NCBI GenBank assembly: GCA_018340805.1
Contig: JACMZG010000008.1
Location: 25,568,577 to 25,632,576 of the forward strand
From: Microvelia longipes
Lineage: Eukaryota; Arthropoda; Insecta; Hemiptera; Veliidae
DNA: 64,000 nucleotides
Direction: 5' to 3'
Of the stretch, positions 22,767 through 37,430 are shown piece after piece. A program made the position numbers and the translations under genes. Position 1 is the first letter of the stretch, and each line of letters opens with the position of its first letter. The notes under the pieces were generated by a model. It was given only the letters and a program-made list of their open reading frames with translations, did no database searches and had not been told where the DNA came from.

Positions 22767-25240
22767 GCTCTAATAATAGGAAACAATGTTTATTCCTTGG
22801 GAATGAAAAGTGCTTTTTTACTCTCAAAAACTAGTCAATAAACTTTACATTACACCGTCTGGAGATATAAAGATTTTTTCGCTGCATTTTGACAGACATG
22901 AATCGTCAATATTACGTATTAATCGTAGATGAAATGTATTGAACCCTTAATTATTTACTTACGATAATTATTAAGTATATTTATAAAGCGGCCAATGCCT
23001 TGTTCAATACAACTAATAAGAAAAAATAAAAACAGTCTAAAAATAAATAGCCCTATTTTTCTTAAACCCAGTATTAATTAATTTACACTGTTTTATGATT
23101 ACTTATAAGTCTCTGGTGTAAACATTATTTTAAATGACATTTGTGAGTTACTAAAACACGTAAATTTCAAGAAATAGTTTTAAAAGGAAACTTGAAAAAA
23201 ATTGAAACGTTACAGTTTAAAAGAAAACCTTGTTACACTGTTAAAGTCATCACGAATTCACCATTAGGAACAATAACGACTTCCAAAAAAATATATTCAA
23301 CATTCAAGTACTTAAACATTGTTTAAAATAATAGACCATTAGTACGGATTTTATTTTGTCTGATTACTCTTTAAAATTTCTTAATATGACCTACTGTTGT
23401 GTGAAATTTTCAAAAATTCATATAAAGTAATAAAACTCAAGATTTTAAATATTTAAAATCTATAAAAGGAATTTTTAATCGTCGACATAACTTGATAAAT
23501 GAGAAAGATAAGATAATATGTAAATAAGGCGACATCATAAGACACAAATTAAAAGAAGATCTCGTTAAGGATGTCTCCTATATGTCGCAAGACTTCGAGT
23601 CTTTTATATAAGTCCTCAGTTATTGGCTGTATCAGATTTATTAGAGGCAACTCTCCAAAGTTTACAAAAGTGTCGAGAACTGATATTTTTTACTTTTTTA
23701 TACTTTTTAATTTACATCATTATTGTTAAAAATTTTATAGAGAAATGGTTTTTATAAATAATTTTAATTATGAAATTTCTTTCATAATTAGAAGAACGTC
23801 AGTCATATTAAATTTTGAAATTCGTTAAAGAAATTAATTATTTTTAGACACCTGTGAAGTTAAACATTTGTCTAAAGTAATTTTTTAAAGTATTAATAAA
23901 TTTGGCTTGATAATGTGATGGATCGTATTAATTTTATGTTTCCTGTTACGAAATATTTTTACCTATTTCTCTTTTAACCTTTCTTTGATCTTTCTTCCAG
24001 CTTTATCTCCTTAGTTCTATCCAGGTTATATTCAGTTACCTATTACATTATCAAAAACATTTTCCAACCTTTTCAAACACACATTAAAAACCATTTTTAT
24101 TTTTATTAAATCGGAAAATATAAAGATTCCTATACTTTTTTCTTTTTTCATAATAATCTATTGCAGTAACGTAAAAGTGAAAATAAAACTCATCATACGT
24201 TCAAAACTGCAAAAAATCACACAATATATATATATCTATATATATAAAATAAATATATATATATATATATAATATATATATATAATAAAAATTCTTGATC
24301 AGTGAGTTTTCCACATAAATCTACCCCCATCCTATCCAATCTCATAGGCTTATTTTTTCTTTAAAAAAAAAGCTAAAAAATTAAAAACACTTGTCACCTT
24401 TCCAGTATTTGAGATTTTTAACAGTTTTAAACGAATGATAAGATTTTATTGCTACTTTTACGTTATTGCAATGGATTTCTATGAAAAAAATATTAAACAC
24501 TGGGTAGGTGACTGTGAAATTTATAAAAATAATAGATGAATGTTCCCGTTTCCTTAAAATTTATATAATATTTTAAATATAATTGTCATTTAAATTTGAT
24601 TAAGTATCGTAAACATTTGTTTACGAATACTTGATCATTTGATCCTTTAGTACGGTGGCTTTTTACCAAGCTTTATACAATCGAACCTATCTTCAAAGTT
24701 ATCGTAAACCAATATTTGAATAAACACATATTTTGTCAATTTATCAGACAATATATTTTTGATTATACATAATAAAAGTTTAAGTTCAATTATTGCAGAA
24801 AACAATTATTTTCGCTTAAAATGAAATGGACACATTTTAGATCTTACATTTAACTTTAAAAATAAAATGGAACCTCTTAAAACGATAAGTTAGATGATAT
24901 TGATTTTTTTTATTTACTTCTAGTTGAGGGGAGAAGGTAGAAGCATTGCTAAAAATCAATAACTGTTAGATTACAAGTGCTATGTCAAGAGTCAAGATCA
25001 AACTGAATACAAAGATGTTTAGACTGACCTCTACTTTGAATTCAGGACATTCCAATATAAAACGTTTTAACTCAGGAATCTCTAATGGATATTTCTAATT
25101 AAACTTTTCTTTCTTACTTTGTCTTGCGGTCAAGTCTAATACTTTACAAATTATCGTATCTAACCAAGGATTATATAAATTAAATACATCTTCTTTTTAA
25201 AAGTTCATCATATCACTACTTGTACAACTGCAGTATAACA
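22767..25240. other. Intergenic, AT-rich
   Basis: Nothing recognised except the 24.2 kb microsatellite. Confidence 0.6.
24222..24292. repeat. Imperfect (TA)n microsatellite
   Basis: TA units interrupted by TCTA and AAATAA. Confidence 0.85.
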
Positions 25241-25388
25241 CACGGTCATAATCAGTTGACAGCGTGAGAAAATAGTGTTGAGGAACCAATGAGGTTTGTA
25301 TAATATGACATTGTGGGCGTGTTTTTAACAATCAGGACTAACCTCATTGGATCACCATTTTCCCACGCTGTTAACTGATTATAAACGT
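25241..25388. mobile_element. Short MITE, family M1, copy 1
   Basis: Terminal inverted repeats of about 25 bases (ATAATCAGTTGACAGCGTG against the reverse complement ATAATCAGTTAACAGCGTG), plus a nested inner pair (CCAATGAGGTTTG and GACTAACCTCATTGG). A second copy with the same layout lies at 58041-58190. Confidence 0.75.
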
Positions 25389-25656
25389 GTTTTATACAAT
25401 AAGCATCCTCTGAATTAAACTGAACTAAAATATAAAATATTTCCAGATTCAGACGCAAAAACTAATATTAATAGAAATGATTTAATTTTCATTCATTGTA
25501 AGTTTCGAAAACTCAAAGAATAGTTTGATATTTTCAAAGATCAATTTCTAAGAGAGACCCCGATTCTAGCGAGTAATTATAAGTCACCTGCACTTTACTC
25601 TTGCCATCGTATAAGCCACACGAGCTTGGGACATCATTTACTATATACTATACTGT

Positions 25657-25895
<239 letters not shown>

Positions 25896-26056
25896 TACAT
25901 TCGCTAAAAACTTGTAAACTTCAGTAGTTTAACATTCATTTTCAAACCTAATTAACAAGTCATTCTTAAATATTATTAAAATGAATGCATAATCGGCTTT
26001 CATCCTACTAAACGTCATCATTATTGCTTGTGATATGTTCGGGAGATCAGTCAATC

Positions 26057-26107
26057 TTTTAGCGAATTTCCTTTGAAATAAATTACTAATGGGATGGGTA
26101 ATATGGG
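26057..26107 (-). mobile_element. SINE-like unit, family C, 3' fragment
   Basis: Minus-strand CCCATCCCATTAGTAATTT and AAAGGAAATTCGCTAAAA match the family end. It lies about 160 bases from the end of the 25.66-25.90 kb microsatellite. Confidence 0.5.
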
Positions 26108-26129
26108 TAAATATGAGTATCATAGTATT

Positions 26130-28560
26130 ATGGCTATCATGACGTGAGTTGGATTTTATTACTATTTGTTGATTTTAGACTAATATAAGATTTTATATCA
26201 GTTCAGTAAGGAAATACTTAAAACCAAGTTTCCTCATCTTTCTCCGGCACTGATTGATGAGCCAACCTTTGAGTTGGCTAGAAGTCGGTTATGCATTAGT
26301 TTGAATAACATCATTGAAGAAATTTTTAACATTTTTCTGACAACATCTAATAAAGGTTATGTTATCCAACTATTATACCCAATCTAATAATTATCAATAA
26401 CTTAAACATATATCCGTCCTACCAAATATTATAACATTATAATACAATTCGACAACCATTTATTGCTAGTAAAAACGAATTGTTATGATCAGTTCTTTTT
26501 CTTCAAAACTTTAAAATCAACTAATACTGTATTTCCTATAATACACTATCAATAAGAGGCATAAAAAAGCTAATTTTTCTTTGAAAATTCACTAAAAATT
26601 GAAAGGATCAAATAGAAGCTTGTGATATTTATTTAATTTCTGGTAGGTATCTATCTGTCTAAACCCAACTCCTTAGTTTAGCGATCAATACGGCATTGAT
26701 AAAAAGTGTAACACTCAACAATAAAAGTAATAAGAGTAAGAGAAAGAAATCATATATTTTGTTTGAAGTTTTATAACCGTTTTAGTTTCATCAATTACGG
26801 AGAGAAGTATAGAATGAGACGCTAAAATACAATAGAAATTATATAACGGATCATTAGACAGATTTAGTGAGAGTGCGATTTTTTCGTACTCTTTGTAGTT
26901 AATATAATAAGATGACTTGGAAATGCCACTAGTTCACACTGTGGAGGTGTTAGAATTGAGGTCACGTGACTAGACGTAAATACAACTAACTCCTTAATCA
27001 AATTTATAGGTTAATAAAAACTCTATTTTATATAAGATGAAGCAAATTAAATGATAAATAGATATAGATAAAACATATACAATAGAAATAGAAAAGGAAT
27101 TGACAGAATATAAATAATTAAGGGCATGAAAAGCACAAATAGAGAAAATGAAAACATATGTGTGTAATTCATTAATAACTCAATATAAGAACTATGCTGT
27201 TGTGACCCAACAGTTCTTAATTTCTTGTTTTTGATTTTGCAGAATCCATTATCATTCCAACATTGATTTTTCTAAAAATAGAAGAAAACAATATTCTTCT
27301 AAAAATACAAGAACGAAAAGATAGAAACTGTAAGCAAATGAAATTCTTCTCTTTTCTTGTAGGAGTGGGAAGCTGAATAAGACTTTGGAAAATGTGCAAT
27401 AAGTTTGGTCCGGAATCAATACGACTCCTCTATACAAGTAACCGAAAAAAATGAAATAAACATGGTAAATGACCGGAATAATTATAGAACGGAAGATTCA
27501 GTCATTCGAACAATGACTGAATCAACGTTCTCCAAAATGTAGCTGCTTCGCAGAAAGATTGCCGGCCGGGAATCTTAGCGCTCGTGCGAACCACGCACCA
27601 AAATCGAGCAAATGGTCGATACGCTTCGTTCATTCTGCTGCACAAGGTTAAGTCTACAAATCTGGGTTCTTAATAATTATTGAAGTTTTTTAACATCCCT
27701 ACGAGTTAAGAACAACATAAAATGACAAAGTCACTTCAACAAATCACGAGGTTTGTATAAAGAATGCTTTAATAACCTTAAAAAACTCTAACTTTCGTTC
27801 CAAAAAGGGGTAAGCGAGATTCTTGCAGCGCTTGTAAGATCCAGCAAAAGCACGAGAAGCAGCTTAATTTTGGAAAAGGTTGAATATGTAATATGTTTTA
27901 TCCTTCACTGCGCAAACACATACCTATATAAGAGATAAACTTAATTCAGTGTCTTTCATAAAAGTGTCTCATTTTTCTCCTTTAACTATTTAAGAATCGA
28001 TATTTAATAATTCCTATTAAATACATTTTCATTATTAAAAATGGTTAGTAAAGCAAAACAGTGTAACAGCTGTTCGGGGTATTCGTATTTTTAATGTTAT
28101 TACTTTTATTACAAGCTGTAAAATTATATATAGCTAGGTCAGGTGCAACAACATTAAAATTTGATAAAAATTACCAAACAGTTCTCAGCGAAACTTGGCA
28201 TATGGCGATCGACGCGCAAACGGGCCAGGAGGCCAAAAGCCCTAATTTGAATCAGGGACTGGAGCATTTGTTCTGTCTTAAAACAGGCTTTAGTAACTAA
28301 TCAAAACTTGTACTTAACTACATATAACAATAAACATGATTTGTATCATTACAGCATATAATAGATTCGCTATTATTTAAGCATTGTATTGTTATCTAAT
28401 CAAATACAGAGACTGCAAAACCTTTTTGTCAGCTTTTCCCGATTATGGAGATACAACACTTTTTCTTCAAATTCTGCTTTCCGTGTTTTTTTTTAGGTTT
28501 TATTTTCTATATAACAATAATTGGCAATACAAATGTATCTAGTCAAAATTATTAATTTTT
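26130..28560. other. Intergenic, unassigned
   Basis: Two GC-richer patches (about 27540-27660 and 28190-28280) interrupt AT-rich DNA. The second lies in a 68-codon open frame that matches nothing known to me. Confidence 0.5.
27495..27523. repeat. Perfect hairpin, 12-base arms
   Basis: GATTCAGTCATT, loop CGAAC, AATGACTGAATC. It opens a GC-richer stretch (to about 27650) that was not identified. Confidence 0.75.
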
Positions 28561-28564
28561 CTCG

Positions 28565-28805
28565 CCTACTACAGTAGGTATAAGGAAAAGTATTGTATTC
28601 ACACTAAACATTCGAACCGGAGGTTTTAAATAATTAGCCGTTTCAGCCTTTTTTATGGCTTTTAAAAAGGTCTTCAACATGCTGTCTGATTGTTTGTGTC
28701 ACGCATAGCTCCCGTTGTGTTTATGCTAGAGAGTTGAAACTTGTCACAAAAATAAAACGTTAAGTCTAGTTATACTGCCCGGAAGATTATATTTTTCAGA
28801 CTTCC
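28565..28805 (-). repeat. Dispersed repeat family A, 3' end, minus strand
   Basis: Starts GTAGGTATAAGGAAAAGTAT and continues through ATTAGCCGTTTCAG, TGCTGTCTGATTGTTTGTGT and TTTATGCTAGAGAGTTGAAA to GCCCGGAAGATT. Confidence 0.65.
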
Positions 28806-29238
28806 ATAACCTTTTTTGTAAAAATATTGTCTAAACAATCATCTTCTTATATAAAGGAATTGTTAAAAGATAGTACATTGTTATAAACAAATGATAATCT
28901 ATATATTTTAAAACTAAAGATACAGAAAAAGTTTTAGATCAAGGAAATACTAAGAAGATTTGTAGTGGTGTTCCTGGATAACAAGGGTTCCAGGCCAAAG
29001 CATACAGAAAATAAAATAGATGGAAAAGCTTATAGTAGAAGCCTTGGCCAACACAAGAATCTTGTGGAAAACCTTAATGCCGCCTAGAACAAACCACTAT
29101 TAAACTAATACCAAACTTTTATGTTATTTCTTCTGAATATAAAACCACAAGAAAATATTTTACGCCATAACAAAATAACATGAAATAGTTGCAACATAGA
29201 ATTTCAGCATATCAGGTGGCATATATTGAGAAAAGATA

Positions 29239-29373
<135 letters not shown>

Positions 29374-29454
29374 AAGCATGTATTTTAGGATCTTTGACAG
29401 TTTTGAACGAATGATGAGATTTATTGTCACTTTTACGTTACAGCAATTACTAAG

Positions 29455-30012
29455 AAAAAACTGGGTACGAGGTACCTCGGAACTTTTCTCCTCAATGCAT
29501 CGGAGTCACTACACTCATCGTCCCAGCTTCAGACTCGCTTTGCTCGTCCACAGAAAATATAAGTCGTTAAATTTATACTGCAACACGTATTCGGACACGC
29601 TTCGCTCGTACTTAGATATTAAATAAATTCTTTTCATTATCAGTGGTCATTTATCCAGACACTGAACATGCTCGATGCTGCTTAACTTTTATGATCCACC
29701 AAAAATCATAGATAGACTTGTTGTATTAAAACGAAACTTAGTACACTTATTTATTACGTTAAGGGATACACTTGTACCTAAGTCCAACTCAAATGGATTA
29801 TTTTTCGATTTTACAACTCTTTTAAACTTACAGACAACTTCGCAAAAACCACTTAATAGGCCTTAAAAAAGCCTGAAACGGATAATTCCGGTGACATCCC
29901 GGTTTCGATTTTTTTTGCAAACTAAAAAAAATAGGAATATAACTATTTTCTATAGTTTTATAGAAAATACATTTCTTATATACCTACGGTATAAATGAGA
30001 AAAAGTAAAAAT
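29455..30012 (+). repeat. Dispersed repeat family A, internally deleted
   Basis: The head (ACTGGGTACGAGGTACCTCG) and middle are present to about 29830, then the copy jumps to ACAGACAACTTCGCAAAAACC. The tail is CCTACGGTATAAATGAGAAA. About 250 bases around the (AC)n region are missing. Confidence 0.75.
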
Positions 30013-30039
30013 ATGAAAAAGAAAGAATTTAGGGATTTT

Positions 30040-30235
30040 TATCCCCATAAAAATCCCTACACACTACACATACTGCCTGTGTGTAGTGTATTTGGGCGTG
30101 GAAAGGGACTATTGTAATAGATTTATAGGGGCCTTTATCTTTATGCCTATAAAGATCCCTACACACTACACATCGAGCGTGTCTGTAATGTATTTGAGCG
30201 TGTATAGTGTCCATTGTAAAAGATTTTTGTAAGAC
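30040..30235. repeat. About 100-base tandem dimer with inner hairpins
   Basis: ATCCCTACACACTACACAT occurs twice (about 30053 and 30151), each followed by a GTGTAGTGTATTTG-like inverted partner and a GGGACTATTGTAATAGAT / GTGTCCATTGTAAAAGAT segment. Confidence 0.75.
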
Positions 30236-30430
30236 TACCCGATCCACCTCCTGATTCAGTTTAGCAAAAAAATGTCCTTGAAGTGGATAAGAAGCCTATT
30301 ATATTGAAAACCAAATTGTTGGGACCTTTATTAGTAAATGTTTTTCGAATGTGAATCTAGTGAATCCTTTTAAAAAAAAAACCCTCTGACCCCAACCATG
30401 ATAATGAGAATTGGCTCAAATTGTATGTTT

Positions 30431-30461
30431 AAGATATTATTGGAAGAGCCAATAATATCTT
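30431..30461. repeat. Perfect hairpin, 13-base arms
   Basis: AAGATATTATTGG, loop AAGAG, CCAATAATATCTT. Confidence 0.8.
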
Positions 30462-30694
30462 ATTGTTTTTTACCTACCGTTAAAATTTATTTAATAAAAC
30501 TGGCTTAGTAAGGAGCCAGATCAATTGGAACAAAACAAACATATCGACCTATGAATATATATGTTGATGCTTTTGCAAAAAAAAGGTGATTAATTATTTT
30601 GGAATTGAATTTGTCATTAAACTGAATGTATAATATTATGGTCTACCAGGACTAAAAAAAATTGATAAAGCATCATATTCAGCTGGCGTATGCT

Positions 30695-30738
30695 AAAAAA
30701 TGTAATATCCCAACTTCAGATGGGATATTACATTTTTT
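30695..30738. repeat. Perfect hairpin, 18-base arms, 8-base loop
   Basis: AAAAAATGTAATATCCCA / TGGGATATTACATTTTTT, just before the family A head fragment. Confidence 0.85.
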
Positions 30739-30767
30739 ACAAAGATCATTTTTTTTATAACACTCAT

Positions 30768-30830
30768 CAAAAAAATCGGGTTCGGGGTACCTCGAAACTT
30801 TTCCTCATCAAATCGGACTCGCTTCGACGA
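30768..30830 (+). repeat. Dispersed repeat family A, head fragment only
   Basis: AATCGGGTTCGGGGTACCTCG followed by CCTCATCAAATCGGACTCGC, then unrelated DNA. It is the only clear copy in the window lacking the 3' end. Confidence 0.6.
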
Positions 30831-30904
30831 AGAAATTGTAGTCAATTTCCAAAAACCTAAAATACGGCCTAACTAACAAAACTAAAAAAACGTTTACGAT
30901 GTTT

Positions 30905-31065
30905 TTGACATGTTTGTTGAATGAGAATGGTCAGGAGTTGATACAAGGACTCAAAGCCAGGGTACCTGGGTTTGAGTCCTGGAAAAGACGATATTTTTTA
31001 TCGTTTTATTTACGTTATTAAATATGCGGACCACCGTGCCAGAATTATTGATAGTTTTAATGTGT
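30905..31065 (+). mobile_element. tRNA-like SINE piece joined to a foldback module
   Basis: GGGTACCTGGGTTTGAGTCC (B-box-like GGTTTGAGTCC at 30970-30980) is followed by GATATTTTTTATCGTTTTA, then GCGGACCACCGTGCCAGAA. The SINE part matches the minus-strand units at 45.9-46.1 kb, but here the GCGGACC module has the opposite relative orientation. Confidence 0.5.
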
Positions 31066-31097
31066 CATAACATTATATAACAAATCAAAACTTAATT

Positions 31098-31583
31098 TTT
31101 ACTTTTCCTCATTCATACCGTAGGTATATAGGAAAAGTATTGTGTTTGCGAAAAATCCCGATACAGGGATAAAACCGGAATTATCCGTTTCAGGTGTTTT
31201 AAAGGCCTTCTGAGAGGTTTTCTCAAAGTTGTCTTTCTGTATGTTTGTGTCTCTTATCATCGTAGCGCCCAGTGCATTAATGCTAGAGAGTAGAAATTAT
31301 CAGCATCAGTTTTATTTTTATCGAATGATTTGTATACATTTCTTTGAAAAATTGTAAAAATCGGAAAATAGATCAAGCGTGTCAAGTGTATCCCTTGAAG
31401 TAATAAATAAGAGTACTAAGTTTCGTTATAATACAACAAGTCTATCTATGATTTTTGGTGAATCATAAAAGTTAAGCAGCATCGAGCATGGTCAGTGCCT
31501 GGATAAATGACCTCTGGGAAGGAAATGAATGAGCGTAGCGAATCCGAAGTAAAAGTTTCGAGGTACCCCGTACCCGATTTTTA
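31098..31583 (-). repeat. Dispersed repeat family A, minus strand, internally deleted
   Basis: Reverse copy from the TTACTTTTCCTCATTCATAC tail to the GAGGTACCCCGTACCCGATT head. An isolated head fragment on the opposite strand lies at 30768-30830. Confidence 0.75.
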
Positions 31584-33540
31584 TATTCATTGTTTGCATG
31601 TGCAATTTATTTTATTTTATGTACTGAATTTTTATTTTTGTATATAGGGTAATATTGCCCGTTTTAGTAATAATAAATGAATAAAGAATATTAGAAATAT
31701 ATTGTAGGATTTATTAATTTAAATATTTGCCGTGATAGATATAAACAAACTGTTGTATATAATTTTAAGTGTAGTAAAAATAAACATATATTTTCACCAA
31801 TGACTTAAACACTAAGAGCTAAGTACCTATGTAATTTTGTCCACTCTTAAAATTACAGTAATTAATGTTAAGTAATTAATGTTTTTTGACGATACATCGT
31901 ACTTTGAAAAACATAAGACAATCGAAAGTAATAGGCCGACACTAAGAATTTACATATATATACCTATCGTATTTTTAGGCTGACGATGTAGGAAAATTCA
32001 AAAATCAATCATTTCAATATCAATAAATTCAATATTTGGCCTCAATTATCAAAATGAAATTTAGTGGGTCGATTCACCACTTATAGATGTAAATTTGAGT
32101 CAAATAGTACCTCGAGCGGTCCACTTTTTAATATTTAGCGAACTCTTTTAATTTTTATTACTTTGCAAAATAGTTTAACATGATCTATATTTTTTTCTGC
32201 CGGGCAGCACAACTAGACCCTAATTAATTAAGCAGTAACATTTCATATTTTATTTGTAAATAATTAATTTATATCTAATTGGCTTATAATTAGGATTATC
32301 AATTAAGCTATTTAATTTACTGATTGAATTGGTTTGATAATTACCATGGATTTGTCTCTAAGGAGGATTTAATTCTGTATAATTGAGTTTTAGAGAAGTG
32401 AAAATAGAATTAAATAGGGTTGAAAAACTCAAGCACCAAAACAACCCGTGTGTCAACATGGGGGGTATATTTCTCATTTCAAAAATCGATGTCAACTTAA
32501 TTAATTTTCTATTTAAAAAAGAAAAAAAAGGAATACTTTTCTCCTTCGTTAATAGTATTAGATAGGATATTTTCATTTGGTACTTTAAAATATGCAAATT
32601 ATTGCAAGGTACGCGGCTAATTACCATCAAAGATCGAATAAATCTTTCTTTCCATTCTGAATAACTTGTCCTTCATACAAATAAAAAGTGAATTTATTCT
32701 CAAAATTGATCACTCATCATTTCTTCTTAACTTACTATTTTATTAAAAATATAATTTTATTCTTAAAAACTTCCTAAATTGGAATATTGTTAATAATATA
32801 AAGGTGATAAGAAAATCCATATGGAATATACAAGAAACGTGATCCAATTTCCATTTGTAAATATTTAAACCTAAACCCGAACATATTGTAAAAGAAAATT
32901 AGAAAATTTAATTTTCCCATTAAAACCTTTATTTAAAAGAATGATAAGAAAATATGCTGCCGTAAAGATATTTATTTATAAAAATGAATACATGCAGATC
33001 AGTTGCAATTATGTATAAATCCCCCTAGTTGCAAAAAGTGTTTAGTCTTGTATTTACTGTATTGAAAATATGATAAATAATTAAATAATCGTAAATGACG
33101 GAAAATTGTATTACAAGCATAAAAATTAATGTTATTTCTTAACATCATAATTTAATTTTTATAAAAATGTCATATAATTTTCATAGAACCTAACGCAATT
33201 CGCATCCCGTATGGAATATTAAAATGAAAATAAATACGTGACAAAAAGTGAAATCTGTCATATATTGAAAATAATTGTGGAACTGACTGCATCATATCAT
33301 ATAAGTTAATTAATATCAAATTAAAGCATTTATATACCTGGGAGCCAGCTCGAGAAAAAAGACACGTCAAAAGGTTTATTATTAGGCAAATCATTAAATA
33401 TAAACCATTAGTGTCGCTGTGTTAAGCTGCACTAGAATAAAATTCTCTAGAAAGAATGGGAAAAATAGAGTAAATAAATTTTGGCTCCAATTATTTGGCT
33501 GAATATAATGATTGCAATAAATTATTTATTTTATTTATTT

Positions 33541-33776
<236 letters not shown>

Positions 33777-33780
33777 AAGT

Positions 33781-33882
33781 TTTGCGACACGTATTTTTTC
33801 GTGATCAGGGACCTTTAAAGCGGAATTTTCCTCATGGTCCTATCCTAGTAGCGAATTTTCCCCAAAGGAAATTCGCTAAAAT
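33781..33882 (+). mobile_element. SINE-like unit, family C
   Basis: Directly after a (TA)n/(TG)n array. Matches the 46.8 kb copy through the CAGGGACCTTTAAAGCGGA head and the CCTAGTAGCGAATTTTC / GGAAATTCGCTAAAA end. The B-box portion is missing. Confidence 0.6.
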
Positions 33883-35130
33883 GCAACTATTTTTTTCGTC
33901 TAATAAACTAAACTAAACGTTTCAGAATTTAGTTTACCTCAAACCCCTGTGAATTGTATTAGCTAAATTTCTAATGCTCTAAATTTATTAATGTATTATT
34001 AATTGTTTATTTTTTAAATTTATAATGATTAAATTAATAGATTTGGTGTTATTAAAATTTGTGAAAGAATAAAAGGAATCAAACTTCATCATTATAAGAA
34101 CATGCAAGTCAATGTCATTACATATTACTAAATAAATTTTCTTGTTTGCTTAACTATGACTGCTTTCAAAGTCAATGGTCAGATTAACATTTAAAGTTCT
34201 AATCGTCTGTCAAAAACTATTGACAAATTTTATGCCATTAACGTGATATACAACCTTGACATCGTGGGTATAAGAATTTTATACCAATTTTTATACACAA
34301 TAATGGTTTTGTGTCAAAATAGACATTTATGATACAACCATTTTTATTTTATTAAGAATTTTAGGAAATATTTGTTGCAATAGAATTTAATAGTGCCTAA
34401 AATATTAATTTTAAACAAAGGTTATAGTCTCTTGTAGTCTAACAATTCGTTTTTTTAGAGCTTAATAAATGAATATCATTTCTTTATTTGACGTAAGTAA
34501 TTTATAAAATTAACAAAGTTAAAATAAATAATTAAAAAAAATAGTTTTAATTACAATTACAATCACGATATAGTTAAATAATAAAAAGTATTTAGTTTAT
34601 TTTAGTTCAGGATCATCATACAAACAGGTTGTTAAACCATGAAACTCTTCTGAAATAAATAATAGATACTAAAAAATAATAGGTAAATTAATTATTATGA
34701 TAAATCAATACGTGATGGTATGATAATAATGAATATTAAACAAGCTGCCAATCATGGAACAAGGCTTCCCTACCAATTAGTTTAAAATCATGGAAGTATA
34801 TAATTTTGCCGATTAAGCTAGTCTGTTAAACATAATGAGATATTTAAAATTTGCGGTTAATTTTAAATGAAACAATAATAAAATCATAACATGATACGTT
34901 AATTACCATAGATTTAATTTAACTTAACTCTTTTTGATTAAAATTACTGTATTAATGACAGTTTTAATTTGTTATGTTGTAGTAAACTTAAATGCTATAA
35001 ACCTGCTAATATCGCAATACGTTTATGATATGAGGGTTTAGTGTGTTTTAAAATGTGAAGTTATTAACAGATCAAGTTTTTTTTTAAATAACATAAATTT
35101 TTAATAGCTTCTTAAAAAATAAAAACCAAC

Positions 35131-35890
35131 AATGGGTACGAGGTACCTTGGAACGTTTCCTCACATCGGATCCGCTTCGCTCATCCTCACAAGTTTGGAG
35201 ACTAGCTTAGATAGTCCTCAAAATAGGGAAGTCACCTTTATTGAAGTTCTAGTTATTTCAGTTGTCTTATTAACATTAATAAAATCTTTCATTCTCAGCG
35301 GTCACAACCATATAAGCACTGACCTCAATCGATGCTGCTTAACATTGGCGATTCAACAAAATTCATAGCTGCACTATCCGTATTAAAATTAAACTTAGTA
35401 ATTATATTTATTACGTAGAGGGACGTACTTGTTCAAAAATTTAACTCAATTGGATTAATTTTCAATTTTTAACAATAAAAAAACGTATAAATAATATTTA
35501 ATAAGTAAATTAAATACAAATTGAACTGATGCAGATAATGAGATGCAACTTGGCAAATTTATTGATCTTATAAAGTACAAAATGCGTTCTAAATTTCATA
35601 TTGATTCAATCATTATTCGGTTCGAAATTTCAACATGTTTGCTGTCATTATTGTCGGATAATGACGTCATGAAAAGATTTTCTGGAGACCTAAAGATTGA
35701 TTTTTGCAAGAAGTTTCAACTCTCTAGGACAGACAATCTAGATGATTATAACACACACATACGCATATACACGCATACAGATTCATAACATGTAGAATAC
35801 TACTTCTTAGAAATACCTGCAACGGATAATTCCGGTAAAATTCATGTTTTAGATTTTTAGTGCATAAATATAAATGAGAAAGTAAAAAAA
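35131..35890 (+). repeat. Dispersed repeat family A, near full length
   Basis: Head GGGTACGAGGTACCTTGG, GATCCGCTTCGCTCATCC, GATGCTGCTTAACATT, CTGATGCAGATAATGAGATG, AATGACGTCATGAAA, an (AC)-rich stretch, ACGGATAATTCCGG, and tail AAATGAGAAAGTAAA. Confidence 0.75.
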
Positions 35891-37321
35891 ATAATTTTTA
35901 ACATCTCAGGTTAAAAATAGAAGACGAGTTTATTTTACATTAAAACTATTTGAAAATGTTTGAATTTTCATGAAATAATTATTTAATAAATAAATGTTTT
36001 TAACATGCATGGTTATTTATAATATAGCTATAATTGTTTGGTTTACCGTTTATAATTCTATTCTAATATCATTCGACAAAACTCAAAAAAACACACGCCT
36101 CTCCGATACCTACATTTTAATTTTTAATAAATATCTTAACATTAACAACTGTGCTGGTCAAAGATGTTGTTAAAGTATTGCAGGCTCAAACTTTACTCAA
36201 CAGTTTAACTAGTCCTAGAAATTATGTTGAATAAATATAAAATAGTTCCTATTTTTAAAGTAAGAATTTACTTATTTTTTAAAGTAGAATTTTTCCTAAA
36301 ATCAAATTAGCATCAATTTATGACCCGACGTATGAGACAAGCAATTTCGATCATTGTGTCTTATTTGGAGCATAAAGCTGAACCGTATAAGGTCGTAAAT
36401 AAATACGCTGTTTTTCAATCTCAATACTTCACTAATAAACAATTTTTAAAACAACGCCTTTTCTTCACAAAAATGCTCTAAACATATGAATAAATACTAT
36501 TGTTACTCCAATACTGCTATGAAAATAAAGTCAATAATTTAAATAGTGCAACAACTGCAAAAGTTGCAAAACTTTTTCCTAATTTAAAGTTGTAGACTCG
36601 AATAGTATTAACCAATACGTAGTTAAAATAAAAGATGCAATTTCTATACATCCACTTGACATTTAACAAATCTGTGAGATATAATCCAAATGATAAATGT
36701 GTTTTGTACCTACTTAATAAAATTTCCTGTTAAAGCCAAGTACTATTGCGTTAGACTTATGTAAACATATCGATTTGGTTGATGACACAGAAAGTCTCTG
36801 GCTAGATATTGAGTAGTCATTATTCATTGTTAAGACTTGATTTGAGGTCAAGTTGGATCCGCACTCTTATTGTGATGTAAGGATTGCATTTTAAGGTATT
36901 GTTTTAAGATATAATTTTTTTATATGACAACTTAAAATTTTAAAAATTCTATATGCTTTTGTACTTTAACGAATGTTAAGAAACTCCTAGAGAGTATTTA
37001 AGGCCGCTATGTATAGTCATAGGACTAACGAATAATGAAAACGTCTTATCAAATAAAAAAAGGTTTTGTTGGTAAATATTTTCCCTCAGGGTGATCTATT
37101 TTAAATGAATATTTTAGGAAGGACATAACCCTCCATCACATTAGCTTAGTTTTACATTGGTAATTCAAGAATTTGACTGATTCTGAGGATTATAAAGGTA
37201 GTTTATGTTTTAAAAAAAAGTAACTTGTTATTCCTTAACCTGCCAATGAAGTCGATTTTTAAATTAAACTTATAATAATACTAACTTACTAAATAGTAAT
37301 AGTGGTAAATAGTAATCACAA

Positions 37322-37430
<109 letters not shown>

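Noticed and set aside
28094..28300. 68-codon open frame with a GC-richer end
   Set aside because: No recognisable family, no clear start context or splice sites; left as unassigned.
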